NCBI GenBank assembly: GCA_966211675.1
Contig: CBIHPK010000015.1
Location: forward strand, 11,151-75,150
Length of the DNA stretch: 64,000 bases
DNA from: SCUS01 sp966211675
GTDB lineage: Bacteria; Myxococcota_A; Polyangia; Polyangiales; Ga0077539
Direction: 5' to 3'
Below, piece by piece: positions 43,834 through 52,490 of this stretch; the stretch's first letter is position 1, and each line of letters begins with the position of its first letter. The translations under genes and the position numbers were made by a program. A model generated the notes under the pieces. The model was not told the origin of the DNA. It was given only the letters and a program-made list of their open reading frames with translations, and made no database searches.

Positions 43834-44310
43834 GTGGTGACCCCCCCCAACGTCGAGGCCCTGCGCCTTCGGCTTCGAGATCACGTCCTTCGCAACAAGC
43901 TGAAGAGCTCGACGCGACGTGAGCTGATCCTCGAGACCCTCGCCAGCATCGGTCGGCACGTCACCGCGGAGGAGCTCCTCCGGGACGTGCGCACCCGCGA
44001 CCCCCGCATCGGCGCCGCCACGGTCTACCGCACGCTCCGGGTGCTGCAGGACAGCGGCATCGTCGCCGAGCGCCACTTCGAGGGCGGCGCGTCGCGCTTC
44101 GAGCTCCTCGGCGACGACCACCACGACCACCTGATCTGCACCGTCTGCGGCACCATCGTGGAGTTCGAGGACGAGGTCATCGAGCACGAGCAGAAGCGCG
44201 TCGCGAGCTCCTACGGCTTCGAGCTGCTCATGCACCGGCACGAGCTCTACGGCGTCTGCCCCGCCTGCCGCGCCAGCAACGCGCCGTCGCGCCCCGTCCG
44301 CCGGATGTAG
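43834..44310 (+). CDS. Fur-family metalloregulator (Fur or PerR type)
   Basis: 158 residues from GTG 43834 (GTG 43837 also possible). A winged helix with GAATVYRTLRVLQDSGIV recognises DNA. Metal sites: the HHDH cluster near 96-99 and Cys102/Cys105, plus a second CxxC at Cys142/Cys145, typical of the structural zinc site. It represses iron- or peroxide-related genes when metallated. Whether it senses iron or peroxide is not decidable from sequence. It is 31 bp from the motor operon end and reads the same way. Confidence 0.92.
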   Translation: MVTPPNVEALRLRLRDHVLRNKLKSSTRRELILETLASIGRHVTAEELLRDVRTRDPRIGAATVYRTLRVLQDSGIVAERHFEGGASRFELLGDDHHDHLICTVCGTIVEFEDEVIEHEQKRVASSYGFELLMHRHELYGVCPACRASNAPSRPVRRM

Positions 44311-44319
44311 GCCTGCGGC

Positions 44320-45282
44320 TCAGACCGCGCGCATCGGCAGCGGCATGAAGAGCAGCGCGAAGAGCGCGAGGCAGAGCAGCGCGATCGCCTTGCGACCGGG
44401 CGTGAGCGGGTCGTCGCCGGCGGGAGGGTGCGCGTCGCCGGAGAGCCGGAGCACCACGCGGGTGACCAGGGCCCAGGGGCCCCAGATGAGCGCGGGCACG
44501 AAGTGCTCGCTGGTGAGGTGCCCGTGCGGGGTGCGGAGCGCGATGTACCCCGCGAGCGCGATCGCATAGCCCAGCAGCGCCGCGATGAACCAGCGGGACC
44601 AGCGGTCGGCGCGGGTTCCGAAGAGCGCGTAGGTGACGTGGCCGCCGTCGAGCTGACCCACCGGCAGCAGGTTGAGCATGGTCATGAAGAGCCCCGTCCA
44701 GCCGGCGAAGGCGAAGGGGTGGAGCTGCACGTCGTAGCCGGGCGGGATCGGCCCGCAAACCAGGCGCTTCAGCAGGAGGTAGAGCAGCGCGTCGCCCTCG
44801 AGGAGCCCGCCCGGCGCGAGCGGCTCCACCGGCGAGAGCGCGAGGCCCACCGCGGTGATCGGGAGCGCGAGGACCAGGCCCGCGAGCGGCCCCGCGGCGC
44901 CGATGTCGACCAGCGCGTTGCGGCTGCCGATGGGGCGCATCGAGATCACCGCCCCCATGGTGCCGAGGAGGTTGGGGAAGGGCACGAACATCGGCAGGCT
45001 CGCCGGCACCCGGTGGTGGCGCGCGAGGAGGAAGTGCCCGAGCTCGTGGGTCACCAGGATCGCCAGCAGCGGGACCGCGAAGCGCCAGCCCTGGCCGAGC
45101 GCCCAGCCCAGCGTGCGCAGCGCCGCTGGAATACCCCCTCGGGTAAACGCGGCCTCGACCAGATCCCCCGGGCGCCGCGTGAGGTGCTGCGTCGCGCCCG
45201 CGTAGAAGACGCTGAGCACCGTCGCGCCGAAGAGGACGGCGGGGAGCAGCACGCGCGGTCGCTCGTCGAGCTCGTCGCTCAC
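44320..45282 (-). CDS. Site-2 protease-type membrane metalloprotease (M50)
   Basis: 320 residues from GTG 45282, in a GTGA overlap with the upstream stator-like gene. Zinc motif HELGH at 79-83 in a TM helix, with the third ligand in NLLPVGQLDGGH. Seven or so hydrophobic segments are visible, with no PDZ domain. Such short M50 proteases cleave membrane-embedded regulators. It is convergent with the Fur gene at a 9-bp distance. Confidence 0.9.
   Translation of the reverse strand: MSDELDERPRVLLPAVLFGATVLSVFYAGATQHLTRRPGDLVEAAFTRGGIPAALRTLGWALGQGWRFAVPLLAILVTHELGHFLLARHHRVPASLPMFVPFPNLLGTMGAVISMRPIGSRNALVDIGAAGPLAGLVLALPITAVGLALSPVEPLAPGGLLEGDALLYLLLKRLVCGPIPPGYDVQLHPFAFAGWTGLFMTMLNLLPVGQLDGGHVTYALFGTRADRWSRWFIAALLGYAIALAGYIALRTPHGHLTSEHFVPALIWGPWALVTRVVLRLSGDAHPPAGDDPLTPGRKAIALLCLALFALLFMPLPMRAV
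45130..45148 (-). repeat. Dispersed motif GYTTACC-N7-GTAW, copy 9
   Basis: Minus-strand GTTTACC-N7-GTATT inside the M50 protease gene, codons TTT ACC CGA GGG GGT ATT. Confidence 0.75.
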
Positions 45283-45794
45283 CCGCGGGGCTCCTTCAGG
45301 GAGGCGATCCAGCGCGAGCGCGCCACGGAGAGCGACTCGGCCCAGTCCGCGACCACCCTCCCCCGGGCGGTCTCCACGGCCACGCAGCCGCGGGCGACCG
45401 ACGGGTCGGCGGCGACCTCGACCCACTCCACGGCCGCCGCGTCGGAGAGCGCCTCGGACACCGCGCGCCGGGCCTCGGCCACGTCGTCGGGGTGCGCGCA
45501 CACGAGCAGGCGCCTCGCCCCGCGCGCCCTCGCGATCGCCTGCGACACCATCGCCTCCAGCGCCGCCGGCTCGCACGAGACGGAGCGGCCGATCACCCCT
45601 TCGGCCACGTCGAAGGCCAGCGTCGCCAGCACCTCGTGCGCCGTCGCCAGCGCCCGGTCGAAGCGCGCCTGGGCGGCGAGCTCCCAGGCCACCGCGGAGG
45701 CGTCGAGCGAGGCCCGGGCGCGGGCGCTCGCGAGCTCGGAGGCGCGCACCTCGGAGGCGCGGACGAGGGTCAGCCCGCGGGCGCCGGTGCTCAT
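45279..45794 (-). CDS. SctL/FliH-like secretion ATPase stator protein
   Basis: 171 residues. Residues 10-75 are helical and Ala-rich. The C-terminal half has the SctL/YscL/FliH pattern: AEGVIGRSVSCEPAALEAMVSQA, a LLVCAHPDDVAEA strand-loop, and VAADPSVARGCVAVETARGRVVADW. In known systems this protein tethers the export ATPase. No ATPase, needle or flagellar gene is in the window, so the partner is elsewhere or absent. Both neighbours overlap it by 4 bp. Confidence 0.7.
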   Translation of the reverse strand: MSTGARGLTLVRASEVRASELASARARASLDASAVAWELAAQARFDRALATAHEVLATLAFDVAEGVIGRSVSCEPAALEAMVSQAIARARGARRLLVCAHPDDVAEARRAVSEALSDAAAVEWVEVAADPSVARGCVAVETARGRVVADWAESLSVARSRWIASLKEPRG

Positions 45795-46363
45795 CGCGCG
45801 CACACCGCGGCCGCGAGGGCGAGGCACGCCGGGGCGCGCGGGCTCATCCGCACCACCCGCGCGGCGCGCAGCAGCCCCGGGTCGTCGAGCCCTCCGCGCA
45901 GGCTCAGCGCCTCCAGGAGCGAGGACCACTCGGGCAGCCTGGGCGGGCGACCGAGCGCCCGATGGGCGAGGTGGATCAGGTGCGTCGCGGTCGAGCGCTG
46001 CGCGGGGTCGAAGGAGGGCGCCGAGGGCAGCGCGTGGCGCAGCGACGTGAGGGCGGCCGAGCCGAGGCCGCGGACGAATCCCTCGCGATCGGACGGGTCG
46101 AGGGAGCGCGCCCACGCGGCGATGAAGCGGGCGCCCACCTCGTCGCCCGCGGCCAGGGTCGCGCGGGGACGGGCCAGGAGCCGGAGGCCCGCGGCGGCGA
46201 GGGAGCGAACCCGCTCGGGGCGGGTGCGCCCGGAGCGCAGGGAGCCCAGCGCGGTCAGCAGCCGATGGCGCGCGGCGGGCTCGAAGGCCGCGGCCACGCT
46301 CTCGCCGTCGGCGCCCGCGAGCGCCACCGTCAACGCCGCCGCGTCCATGCATCGGGCCGTCAT
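45791..46363 (-). CDS. Helical hypothetical protein coupled to the SctL-like gene
   Basis: 190 residues from ATG 46363; a GTG at 46384 or ATG 46348 are alternatives and none has a clear ribosome-binding site. Almost all-alpha and Ala/Leu/Arg-rich, with no TM. It overlaps the SctL-like start by ATGA. Its position before SctL matches that of SctK in injectisome operons, but I see no sequence signature of SctK, so only the context suggests it. Confidence 0.6.
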   Translation of the reverse strand: MTARCMDAAALTVALAGADGESVAAAFEPAARHRLLTALGSLRSGRTRPERVRSLAAAGLRLLARPRATLAAGDEVGARFIAAWARSLDPSDREGFVRGLGSAALTSLRHALPSAPSFDPAQRSTATHLIHLAHRALGRPPRLPEWSSLLEALSLRGGLDDPGLLRAARVVRMSPRAPACLALAAAVCAR

Positions 46364-46408
46364 GTGCAGGAGGGAGCCTGACACGTCGCCGGGGGGGATC
46401 ACCAGCGG

Positions 46409-47746
46409 TTGAAAACTCGCGTCGCGAGCGACGGGCGCGCTATCGGCCTGAGGGTGCGTCTCGCCAGGGTTCGACTCCACCGTTGGCTGTTCGGCTTGCT
46501 CCTCGCGGGGATGCTCTCCCTCGCCCTGCCCTCCGTCGCGCTCGGGTGGACCGACGCGCGGCCCGGGGACGCCGTCACGGAGTTCGACATCAACCCCGAC
46601 GGCACCGCGGTCGTCACCCAGCGGGTGCGCTGGCGCGTCCTCGCCGGGCGCCTCCATGAGTTCGAGCTCGCGGAGCTCCCGGCGGACCTCTCGCTCATCG
46701 AGGCGACGGCCAGCACCTCCACCGGGACGCCGGTTCCGATCACCGTCCGCGGCCAGGTGCCCGGGCGGCTGACCGTCTCCCTCGGCGACCCGGGGGTCGG
46801 GCTCGCCCGCGGATCGGTCGACGTCGTGCTGCGCTACGGCACCTCCCTGCGCGCCCAAGGGGCCATCCGTAGCGCCGACGGCGACGCGGTGATCGAGCTG
46901 CGCTCCTGCCCCTGGGAGCGCGGGATGGAGGCCACCGAGCTGCGCGTCTCCATGCCCAGCGCCAACCGCCGCGCCCGGTGGATCGCCGACGACCTCGACG
47001 GCGTCGACGCCACGGTCACCACCGAGCTCTCCCGCGACGTGCTGCGCACCATGCGCCGCCACGTCCCCACCGGGGTCGTCTGGAGCGCCCGCGTGGCCGC
47101 CGATCCCTCCCTCTTCCCGTGGCTCTCGACCGGCGTCCCCCGTCGCACCGTGCGCCCTGCCCCGCGGGCCCCGTGGTCTCCCCTCGCCCTCGTCTACGGC
47201 CTCGGCCTCGCGGCGGTGCTCCTCATCGGCGGCCGGGCGCTCCGCCACCTGGAGGGCCCCGCGCGCGTGAGGCTGCCCCGCTCGCTCCGCCCCCTCCCGG
47301 CGCTGCTCGCCCTCGGCGCCGCGGCCTCGCACGCGCTGGCCATCGCGGGCGCCCACGGGGGCGTCTCGCCGGGCACCGCGCTGCTCCTCGGCGCGGTCGC
47401 CCTCTCCCTCCCGGCGCACGGCCGCGGGACGCCCTCCCCCCGCCGGGCGGCGCTGGTGGGCGTCCTCCAGGCGGGGGCGCTGCTCGCCGCCACCGGGGTC
47501 TTCGTCTGGGGTCTGCGCGCGAGCTCGGCGATGGGGGTGGTGCTCGCGCTCGACCTCGCCGTGCTGATCATCGCCTCGATGGCCGTGTCGCGGCTGCGGC
47601 CGGCCGCCGTCTTACAGCCCAAGGTAAACGTCCGGCCGTCGGCGACGCGCTCGCTCGGCCTCGACGAGGTGCTCTTCAGCGACGCGGCTGCAACCGCTGA
47701 TGAAACATCTGCAGCGCGCTATCGAGCCGCTTCACCGCGGCCCTGA
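46409..47746 (+). CDS. DUF2207-like membrane protein with N-terminal signal
   Basis: 445 residues from TTG 46409; GTG 46454 is an alternative that would leave the signal peptide at the very N-terminus (LHRWLFGLLLAGMLSLALP). Residues 45-240 form a beta-rich extracytoplasmic domain (FDINPDGTAVVTQRVRWRV, as in DUF2207). Four to five TM helices follow at about 252-400. The last 24 codons overlap the convergent DUF1232 gene by 71 bp. Function unknown. Confidence 0.65.
   Translation: MKTRVASDGRAIGLRVRLARVRLHRWLFGLLLAGMLSLALPSVALGWTDARPGDAVTEFDINPDGTAVVTQRVRWRVLAGRLHEFELAELPADLSLIEATASTSTGTPVPITVRGQVPGRLTVSLGDPGVGLARGSVDVVLRYGTSLRAQGAIRSADGDAVIELRSCPWERGMEATELRVSMPSANRRARWIADDLDGVDATVTTELSRDVLRTMRRHVPTGVVWSARVAADPSLFPWLSTGVPRRTVRPAPRAPWSPLALVYGLGLAAVLLIGGRALRHLEGPARVRLPRSLRPLPALLALGAAASHALAIAGAHGGVSPGTALLLGAVALSLPAHGRGTPSPRRAALVGVLQAGALLAATGVFVWGLRASSAMGVVLALDLAVLIIASMAVSRLRPAAVLQPKVNVRPSATRSLGLDEVLFSDAAATADETSAARYRAASPRP
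47611..47629 (-). repeat. Dispersed motif GYTTACC-N7-GTAW, copy 10
   Basis: Minus-strand GTTTACC-N7-GTAAG, antisense to the DUF2207-like gene, which reads TTA CAG CCC AAG GTA AAC. Confidence 0.75.
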
Positions 47747-48248
47747 TCGCCGCGGGCTTGAAGTCGAGCTTCAGCGCGAGCACGGACACCTCCGCGGCGA
47801 GCCACCCGGGGTCGACGGTCCCCTTCGCGACCTCGCTCGCGCGGCGGCCCTTGAACTCCACCTTCTCGATCGCGAACACGCGCTGCCGGAAGGCCTCGTA
47901 GGTCTCCTCGTCGAGCGACTCGCGGAAGGTCGCGAGGTCTTCGCCCGCGCTCTCGACGAGCTCGGGGATGCGGTCGCGCCAGGACTCGAAGCGGTCGGGC
48001 GCCTCGCGGTGCACCTCGTCGAGCGCGATGCGCAGCGCGAGCGCGTCGTCGAGGTAGCCCACCACGCCGACCGAGTCGGGGATCACGTCACCCGGGACCA
48101 GGGCGTAGAACACCGCCCCGTGCACGCGGTCGCGCAACGACTCGTCGAGCTCCGGGTCGTCGCAGACGACGCGGACGAACTCCTTGATGTCCTGTTGCAG
48201 GCTCGACAGCCAGCTCTCGGCGATTCCTTCCAGCGATTCGGTCGACAT
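47676..48248 (-). CDS. DUF1232 (YkvA-like) protein
   Basis: 190 residues from ATG 48248 (a TTG at 48269 is possible). The DUF1232 core FYALVPGDVIPDSVGVVGYLDDALAL is at about 54-80, a short membrane-interacting hairpin with conserved Pro-Asp and Asp-Asp pairs. The rest is helical and acidic. Family function is unknown. Its 3' end overlaps the convergent membrane-protein gene by 71 bp, which is unusually long for this window. Confidence 0.85.
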   Translation of the reverse strand: MSTESLEGIAESWLSSLQQDIKEFVRVVCDDPELDESLRDRVHGAVFYALVPGDVIPDSVGVVGYLDDALALRIALDEVHREAPDRFESWRDRIPELVESAGEDLATFRESLDEETYEAFRQRVFAIEKVEFKGRRASEVAKGTVDPGWLAAEVSVLALKLDFKPAAIRAAVKRLDSALQMFHQRLQPRR

Positions 48249-48305
48249 GTTGCGGCGACCATACAGCAAGGCGCTGTCGCGGCAATACAGCGTTGGTCGC
48301 GGGCT

Positions 48306-50228
48306 CTAGCGGAGGTCGCGGTCCTCTTCGGGGATGAGGTCCTCGCCCGCCGGGCAGACGATCTGCACGCGCGTCGGGCCCGCGGAGGTTCGAAGGATCA
48401 GGAACACCACCCGGCGGTTCACCGCCCAGGCCGCGGCGTTGTGCCCGGGGTTCACCGGGCAGCGCTCGCCGTAACCCGCGGCGTGCAGACGGTCGGCGTT
48501 GATGCCCCGCTGCACGAGCGCCGCCACCACGCTCACCGCGCGGTCGTGCGTGAGTTGCAGGTTGTGGTCGTCCGGGCCCCGCTCGTCGGCGTGCCCCTGC
48601 ACCTGCAGCAGCTGGATCTGGTCGTTGGCCCGCAGCGTCGCCGCCACCGCCTCGATGATGGGCAGGCTCTCGGGCCGGATCTGCGCCGAGTCGGTCTCGA
48701 AGTTGATCGCCTGGAGCACCCGGATGGTGTTCTCCTCGAGCACCGCCACGCCCTGGTCGGGGCAGCCGTCCTCGTCCTCGTGGGCGTTGTACGTCTCCGG
48801 GTCGTTGGGGCAGCGGTCGCGCACGTCGGGGATGCGGTCGTGGTCGTTGTCCGGGTCGGGGCAGCCGTTGTCGTCCTCGAAATTGTCGCGGTCCTCCGGG
48901 TCGTTGGGGCAGAGGTCGACGCGGTCGAGGATGCCGTCGCGGTCGTTGTCCGGGTCCGGGCAGCCGTCCGTGTCCTCGAAGTTGTCCCGGTCCTCCGGCT
49001 CGTCGGGGCAGCGGTCGACGTTGTCGAGGATGCCGTCGCCGTCGCGGTCGTTGTTGTCCCGGTCGGGGCAGCCGTCCTCGTCCGCCTCGCCGTCGCGGTC
49101 CTCCGGCGTGAGCGGGCACTGGTCGTCGCCGTCGCGGATGCCGTCCTGGTCGTTGTCCGGCTCCGGGCAGCCGTCCGTGTCCTCGAAGTGGTCGAAGTCC
49201 TCGGGGTTGTCCGGGCACCGGTCGACGTCGTCGCGGAAGCCGTCCCCGTCGCGGTCGCCGATCGAGGGCTCGAACACGAAGCCCACGAAGGCCCGCAGGT
49301 TGGCGCCCGCGTCGCTGTCGGTGATGCGCCGCCCGGCGCCGAGCATCAGGTAGCTGTTCTCGACCACGAAGATCTTGAGCCCGCCCACCGCCTCGAAGGG
49401 CGTGGTGTTCGCGCCGAACATGGCGTTCGAATACGTTCCCCCGTAAACCTCGGCCACGAGGTCGAGCGCCGGGCCGACGCGCACGCTCATGCCGAGGCCC
49501 GCGGTGACCGGCGAGCCGTAGGTGGTGTCGACGAGCCGCGCGGCGGTGCCGAGCCCGAGCCGGTAGCCCACGTTGAGGTCCATGCGGAAGCGCGAGACCG
49601 GGTGCCACTCGGCGGCCAGGGAGGGCCAGAGCATCACGCCCGGGTCGCCGGCGAAGTTGCTCGGGCCCGACGAGAGGGGGAAGCCCGCCTGGACGAGGAG
49701 CGCGAGGCCCCAGGTGGTGACCGTCGGCGGCAGCAGCCGAAGCTTCGCGTGCACGGTGAGCGAGCCGAAGCCCTGGTAGTCGAGGCCGCCGTTCTGCGGG
49801 GTGTACCCGGCGATGGGCTGGAGGCTGCCGTCGCTGCCCGCGGGGCCGGGGCCGCCGACCAGGTGCACCGGGAGCTGCAGGCCCACCACGAGTCGGTTGA
49901 AGAGTCCGAGGTTGGCGGAGAAGACGCCGGTGAAGAAGTTCTCCACCAGGGGCACCTGCGTGTCGGTCTGCATCCCGCGCAGCAGCGTCCCCTGCCGGGC
50001 GAGGCCGCGGCCCCAGTCGACCACGAGGCCGAAGGAGGTGTTGAGGTGACCGAGGGTGTCGGTGCCGTTGACCGTGAACTGCCCCTTCGAGTCGACCGCG
50101 TGACGAAACAACCTCAGGTCGAAGCCCGTGTCCGCGGGGAGCGCGTCCTGCGCGCGGGCCTCCGTGGCGAGGACCGCGAGGCCCATGGACGCGACGATCG
50201 CCGAGAGTCTACCCACCGTTCTACGCAT
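48306..50228 (-). CDS. OmpA-family outer-membrane protein with TSP3 calcium-binding repeats
   Basis: 640 residues. Signal peptide 1-26 (RLSAIVASMGLAVLATEARA). Residues 30-320 look like a beta-barrel. Residues about 322-500 hold five to six thrombospondin type 3 repeats (DRDGDG, DNCPD and DxDxDG blocks), which bind calcium. The OmpA peptidoglycan-binding domain is at about 510-620 (INFETDSAQIRPESLP, VQGHADERGPDDHNLQL). This layout is common in Myxococcota and links the outer membrane to the wall. Confidence 0.93.
   Translation of the reverse strand: MRRTVGRLSAIVASMGLAVLATEARAQDALPADTGFDLRLFRHAVDSKGQFTVNGTDTLGHLNTSFGLVVDWGRGLARQGTLLRGMQTDTQVPLVENFFTGVFSANLGLFNRLVVGLQLPVHLVGGPGPAGSDGSLQPIAGYTPQNGGLDYQGFGSLTVHAKLRLLPPTVTTWGLALLVQAGFPLSSGPSNFAGDPGVMLWPSLAAEWHPVSRFRMDLNVGYRLGLGTAARLVDTTYGSPVTAGLGMSVRVGPALDLVAEVYGGTYSNAMFGANTTPFEAVGGLKIFVVENSYLMLGAGRRITDSDAGANLRAFVGFVFEPSIGDRDGDGFRDDVDRCPDNPEDFDHFEDTDGCPEPDNDQDGIRDGDDQCPLTPEDRDGEADEDGCPDRDNNDRDGDGILDNVDRCPDEPEDRDNFEDTDGCPDPDNDRDGILDRVDLCPNDPEDRDNFEDDNGCPDPDNDHDRIPDVRDRCPNDPETYNAHEDEDGCPDQGVAVLEENTIRVLQAINFETDSAQIRPESLPIIEAVAATLRANDQIQLLQVQGHADERGPDDHNLQLTHDRAVSVVAALVQRGINADRLHAAGYGERCPVNPGHNAAAWAVNRRVVFLILRTSAGPTRVQIVCPAGEDLIPEEDRDLR
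49430..49448 (-). repeat. Dispersed motif GYTTACC-N7-GTAW, copy 11
   Basis: Minus-strand GTTTACG-N7-GTATT in the barrel part of the TSP3-OmpA gene, codons GTT TAC GGG GGA ACG TAT. Confidence 0.7.
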
Positions 50229-50362
50229 AGCCGCCGGACGCTAACAGATCGGTCGCGGTGAGGTCAGCATTCCGGGCCGCCGAGGGTGTACAAGCGCCAG
50301 CGGTGTCTGGCTGGGGCTCCGGTTCGGGCCCCGATAGGTTCTTCGCGGAGGGTTCAAGCGTC

Positions 50363-51181
50363 ATGGCAACGAGCGCGGCAGGGGTGGTGCTGATCACGGG
50401 GGCCTCGTCGGGCATCGGCGAGGCGGTGGCGCGGGAGTACGCGCGGCGCGGCTGGAAGACCGTGCTGCTGGCCCGGCGGGTCGAGCGCATCGCCGCGCTC
50501 GCGCAGGAGCTCGGGGGCGACGGGCACAGCCTCGCGGTGGCCTGCGACGTCACGCACGACGGCGACTGCGAGGCCTCCGTGGCGCGCGCGGCGGAGGCCT
50601 TCGGCGGCCTCGACGTGGTCATCGCCAACGCGGGCTTCGGCGTCGACGGCACCTTCGACCAGCTCACCATCGACGACGTGCGGAGGCAGTTCGAGACCAA
50701 CGTCTACGGCGTGATGCGCACCGCGAAGGCCGCGCTCCCGGCGCTCTCGCGCTCCAAGGGGGCCTTCGTGGCGATCGGCAGCGTGGCGGGCTTCCTGCCG
50801 GCGCCGGGCAGCATGGCCTACAACATGTCGAAGGCCTGCGTGACCTCGCTCTGCGACACGCTGCGCACCGAGTGGGCGCCGAAGGGCATCAGCGTGACGC
50901 ACGTGGCGCCGGGCTTCATCGAGAGCGAGATCCGCCGCGTCGACCGGCAGGGCACCTTCAAGGACACCCGCCGGGAGACCGTCCCCTCGTGGCTGCTGAT
51001 GCCCGCGCGCACCGCCGCGAGGAAGATCGCCGACGCCGTCGCCGGCCGCGACGACGAGCTGGTGCTTACCCTGCACGGTAAGTTCGGCGTGGCCATGTCC
51101 CGGCACGCGCCCGCGCTCACCCGGGCGATCTTCCGCTTCGCCGCCCCGAGGGTCGGCAGCCGCAAGGCCCGCGACGCCTGA
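50363..51181 (+). CDS. Short-chain dehydrogenase/reductase
   Basis: 272 residues from ATG 50363; GGAGG lies about 11 bases upstream. Classical SDR: cofactor loop TGASSGIG (12-19), DVTHD, NAGFGVDG, catalytic Ser in AIGSVAG, and YNMSK with Tyr153 and Lys157. The arginines after the first strand suggest NADP(H). The substrate is unknown. It is divergent from the OmpA gene across 134 bp. Confidence 0.92.
   Translation: MATSAAGVVLITGASSGIGEAVAREYARRGWKTVLLARRVERIAALAQELGGDGHSLAVACDVTHDGDCEASVARAAEAFGGLDVVIANAGFGVDGTFDQLTIDDVRRQFETNVYGVMRTAKAALPALSRSKGAFVAIGSVAGFLPAPGSMAYNMSKACVTSLCDTLRTEWAPKGISVTHVAPGFIESEIRRVDRQGTFKDTRRETVPSWLLMPARTAARKIADAVAGRDDELVLTLHGKFGVAMSRHAPALTRAIFRFAAPRVGSRKARDA
51064..51082 (+). 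repeat. Dispersed motif GYTTACC-N7-GTAW, copy 12
   Basis: GCTTACC-N7-GTAAG, nearly palindromic, sense strand of the SDR gene, codons CTT ACC CTG CAC GGT AAG. Confidence 0.7.
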
Positions 51182-51190
51182 TCGCCGCGC

Positions 51191-51706
51191 TCAGGGCCGC
51201 AGGTCGAGCACCCGCCAGCGGCCCCCGACGCGCACCAGCGTGTCGATGCGAAACCTCCGCACCCCGCCGCCCGCCTCGTACTCCACCACCGGCCCGTCGA
51301 CGCACTGCGAGCCCGGCGCGCCGAAGCGCCCGCACCGCCGAGGGTCGATGGTGTTGCGCGCGTAGGACGGGCCCGCGATGCCGCGAAAGCGAGCGCCCGC
51401 GAGGCGGGGGCGCAGGTCGCGCGCGTCGCGCTCGAGCGCCTGCAGCTGGCGCTGCACCACCATCCCTCCGCCGTCGGGACCGGCGTCTCCCGGGTCGCGC
51501 AGCCCGAACACCACGCGCAGCTCGGCCGGGGTGGGGAAGACCACGGAGGGGTCGCGCGAGCCGTCGCGGACCACCTCCAGCACCCGCCGCGCGAGCTCGG
51601 TGATCTCCGCGCGCTCGGCGGGCGCGAGGCGTCGGGGAGCCGCTCCCGCCTCGCCCGCCACCAGAGCCCCGCACAGCAGCCACGTCCCGACGGTCGACCT
51701 TCGCAT
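51191..51706 (-). CDS. Secreted hypothetical protein
   Basis: 171 residues from ATG 51706. Signal peptide 1-22 (STVGTWLLCGALVAGEAGAA). The mature part has two Cys (RRCGRFGAPGSQC, possible disulfide) and ends in a beta-rich RFRIDTLVRVGGRWRVLDLRP strand pair, suggestive of an NTF2-like fold, which is speculative. The gene ends 9 bp from the convergent SDR gene. Family not recognised. Confidence 0.6.
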   Translation of the reverse strand: MRRSTVGTWLLCGALVAGEAGAAPRRLAPAERAEITELARRVLEVVRDGSRDPSVVFPTPAELRVVFGLRDPGDAGPDGGGMVVQRQLQALERDARDLRPRLAGARFRGIAGPSYARNTIDPRRCGRFGAPGSQCVDGPVVEYEAGGGVRRFRIDTLVRVGGRWRVLDLRP

Positions 51707-51763
51707 CGCGGCGGAAGCTCTCGCAGAGCGGTGGGCGCTTCGCAAGCTCCGCGGAGGCCTCCT

Positions 51764-52300
51764 CTACCGCACGAAGTCGTCGGGCTCCGGGTGCGCGTCG
51801 ACGGCGGCGTCCTCGATGCGGGCGTGGTCGAGCGCGCCCACGGAGCGCATCGCCTCGTAGACCACGATGGCCGCGGCGCTCGCGAGGTTGATCGAGCGCA
51901 CCGCGCCGGCCGTGGGGATGCCATAGACGTCGTCGGGGTAGCGGTCGAGCACCTCCTGTGGGATACCGCTCGACTCGCGGCCGAAGACGAGCGCATCGCC
52001 GGGAACGAAGCCCGCGTCGAGGTAGCTACGCCGGCCGGTTGCGCTGAAGAGGCGCACGCGACCGGGCGGGCGGAGCCGGGCGTGCGTGAGCGCGAAGGTC
52101 GACCAGTCGGGGTGCGTGTGCAGCGTGACGAGGTGCCAGTAGTCGATGCCCGCGCGGCGCACGCTGCGGTCGTCGATGCGAAAACCGAGGCGACCGACCA
52201 GGTGCAGCGGGCTCTGCGTGGCGGCGCAGAGACGAGCGATGTTTCCCGTGTTCTGCGGGATCTCGGGCTCGACCAGGACCACCTGGAACGGGGACGTCAT
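51764..52300 (-). CDS. trmL: tRNA (cytidine/uridine(34)-2'-O)-methyltransferase
   Basis: 178 residues from ATG 52300; an upstream ATG at 52330 is less likely. SPOUT knot motifs: VLVEPEIPQNTGNIARLCAAT (motif 1), LVFGRESSGIPQEVLD (motif 2) and YGIPTAGAVRSINLASAAAIVVYEA (motif 3). It methylates the wobble nucleotide ribose of leucine tRNAs. The short length and lack of an extra RNA-binding domain fit TrmL and not the larger TrmH group. Confidence 0.93.
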   Translation of the reverse strand: MTSPFQVVLVEPEIPQNTGNIARLCAATQSPLHLVGRLGFRIDDRSVRRAGIDYWHLVTLHTHPDWSTFALTHARLRPPGRVRLFSATGRRSYLDAGFVPGDALVFGRESSGIPQEVLDRYPDDVYGIPTAGAVRSINLASAAAIVVYEAMRSVGALDHARIEDAAVDAHPEPDDFVR

Positions 52301-52371
52301 CGGAGCGACGCGGAGCTTCGGGGAGGGCATCAGGTCTCAGAGTTCTCTCGAGAGCGTTGATGTCACGTCGG

Positions 52372-52402
52372 ACGCGCCCGCGGCAACCCGTGCCGGGCGC
52401 GT
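52372..52402. other. 9-bp inverted repeat with 13-nt loop upstream of the 52491 gene
   Basis: ACGCGCCCG (52372-52380) pairs perfectly with CGGGCGCGT (52394-52402). No T run follows in either direction, so it is not a standard terminator. It could structure the leader of the downstream gene or insulate it from trmL. Confidence 0.4.
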
Positions 52403-52490
52403 GAGGAGGGCTCCGTGCGGGACGGCACGTGGATTGCGGAACGCCCGGTCATCACAACCACCATCGTCCTCTACGCCAGGAAGGGTTCCC

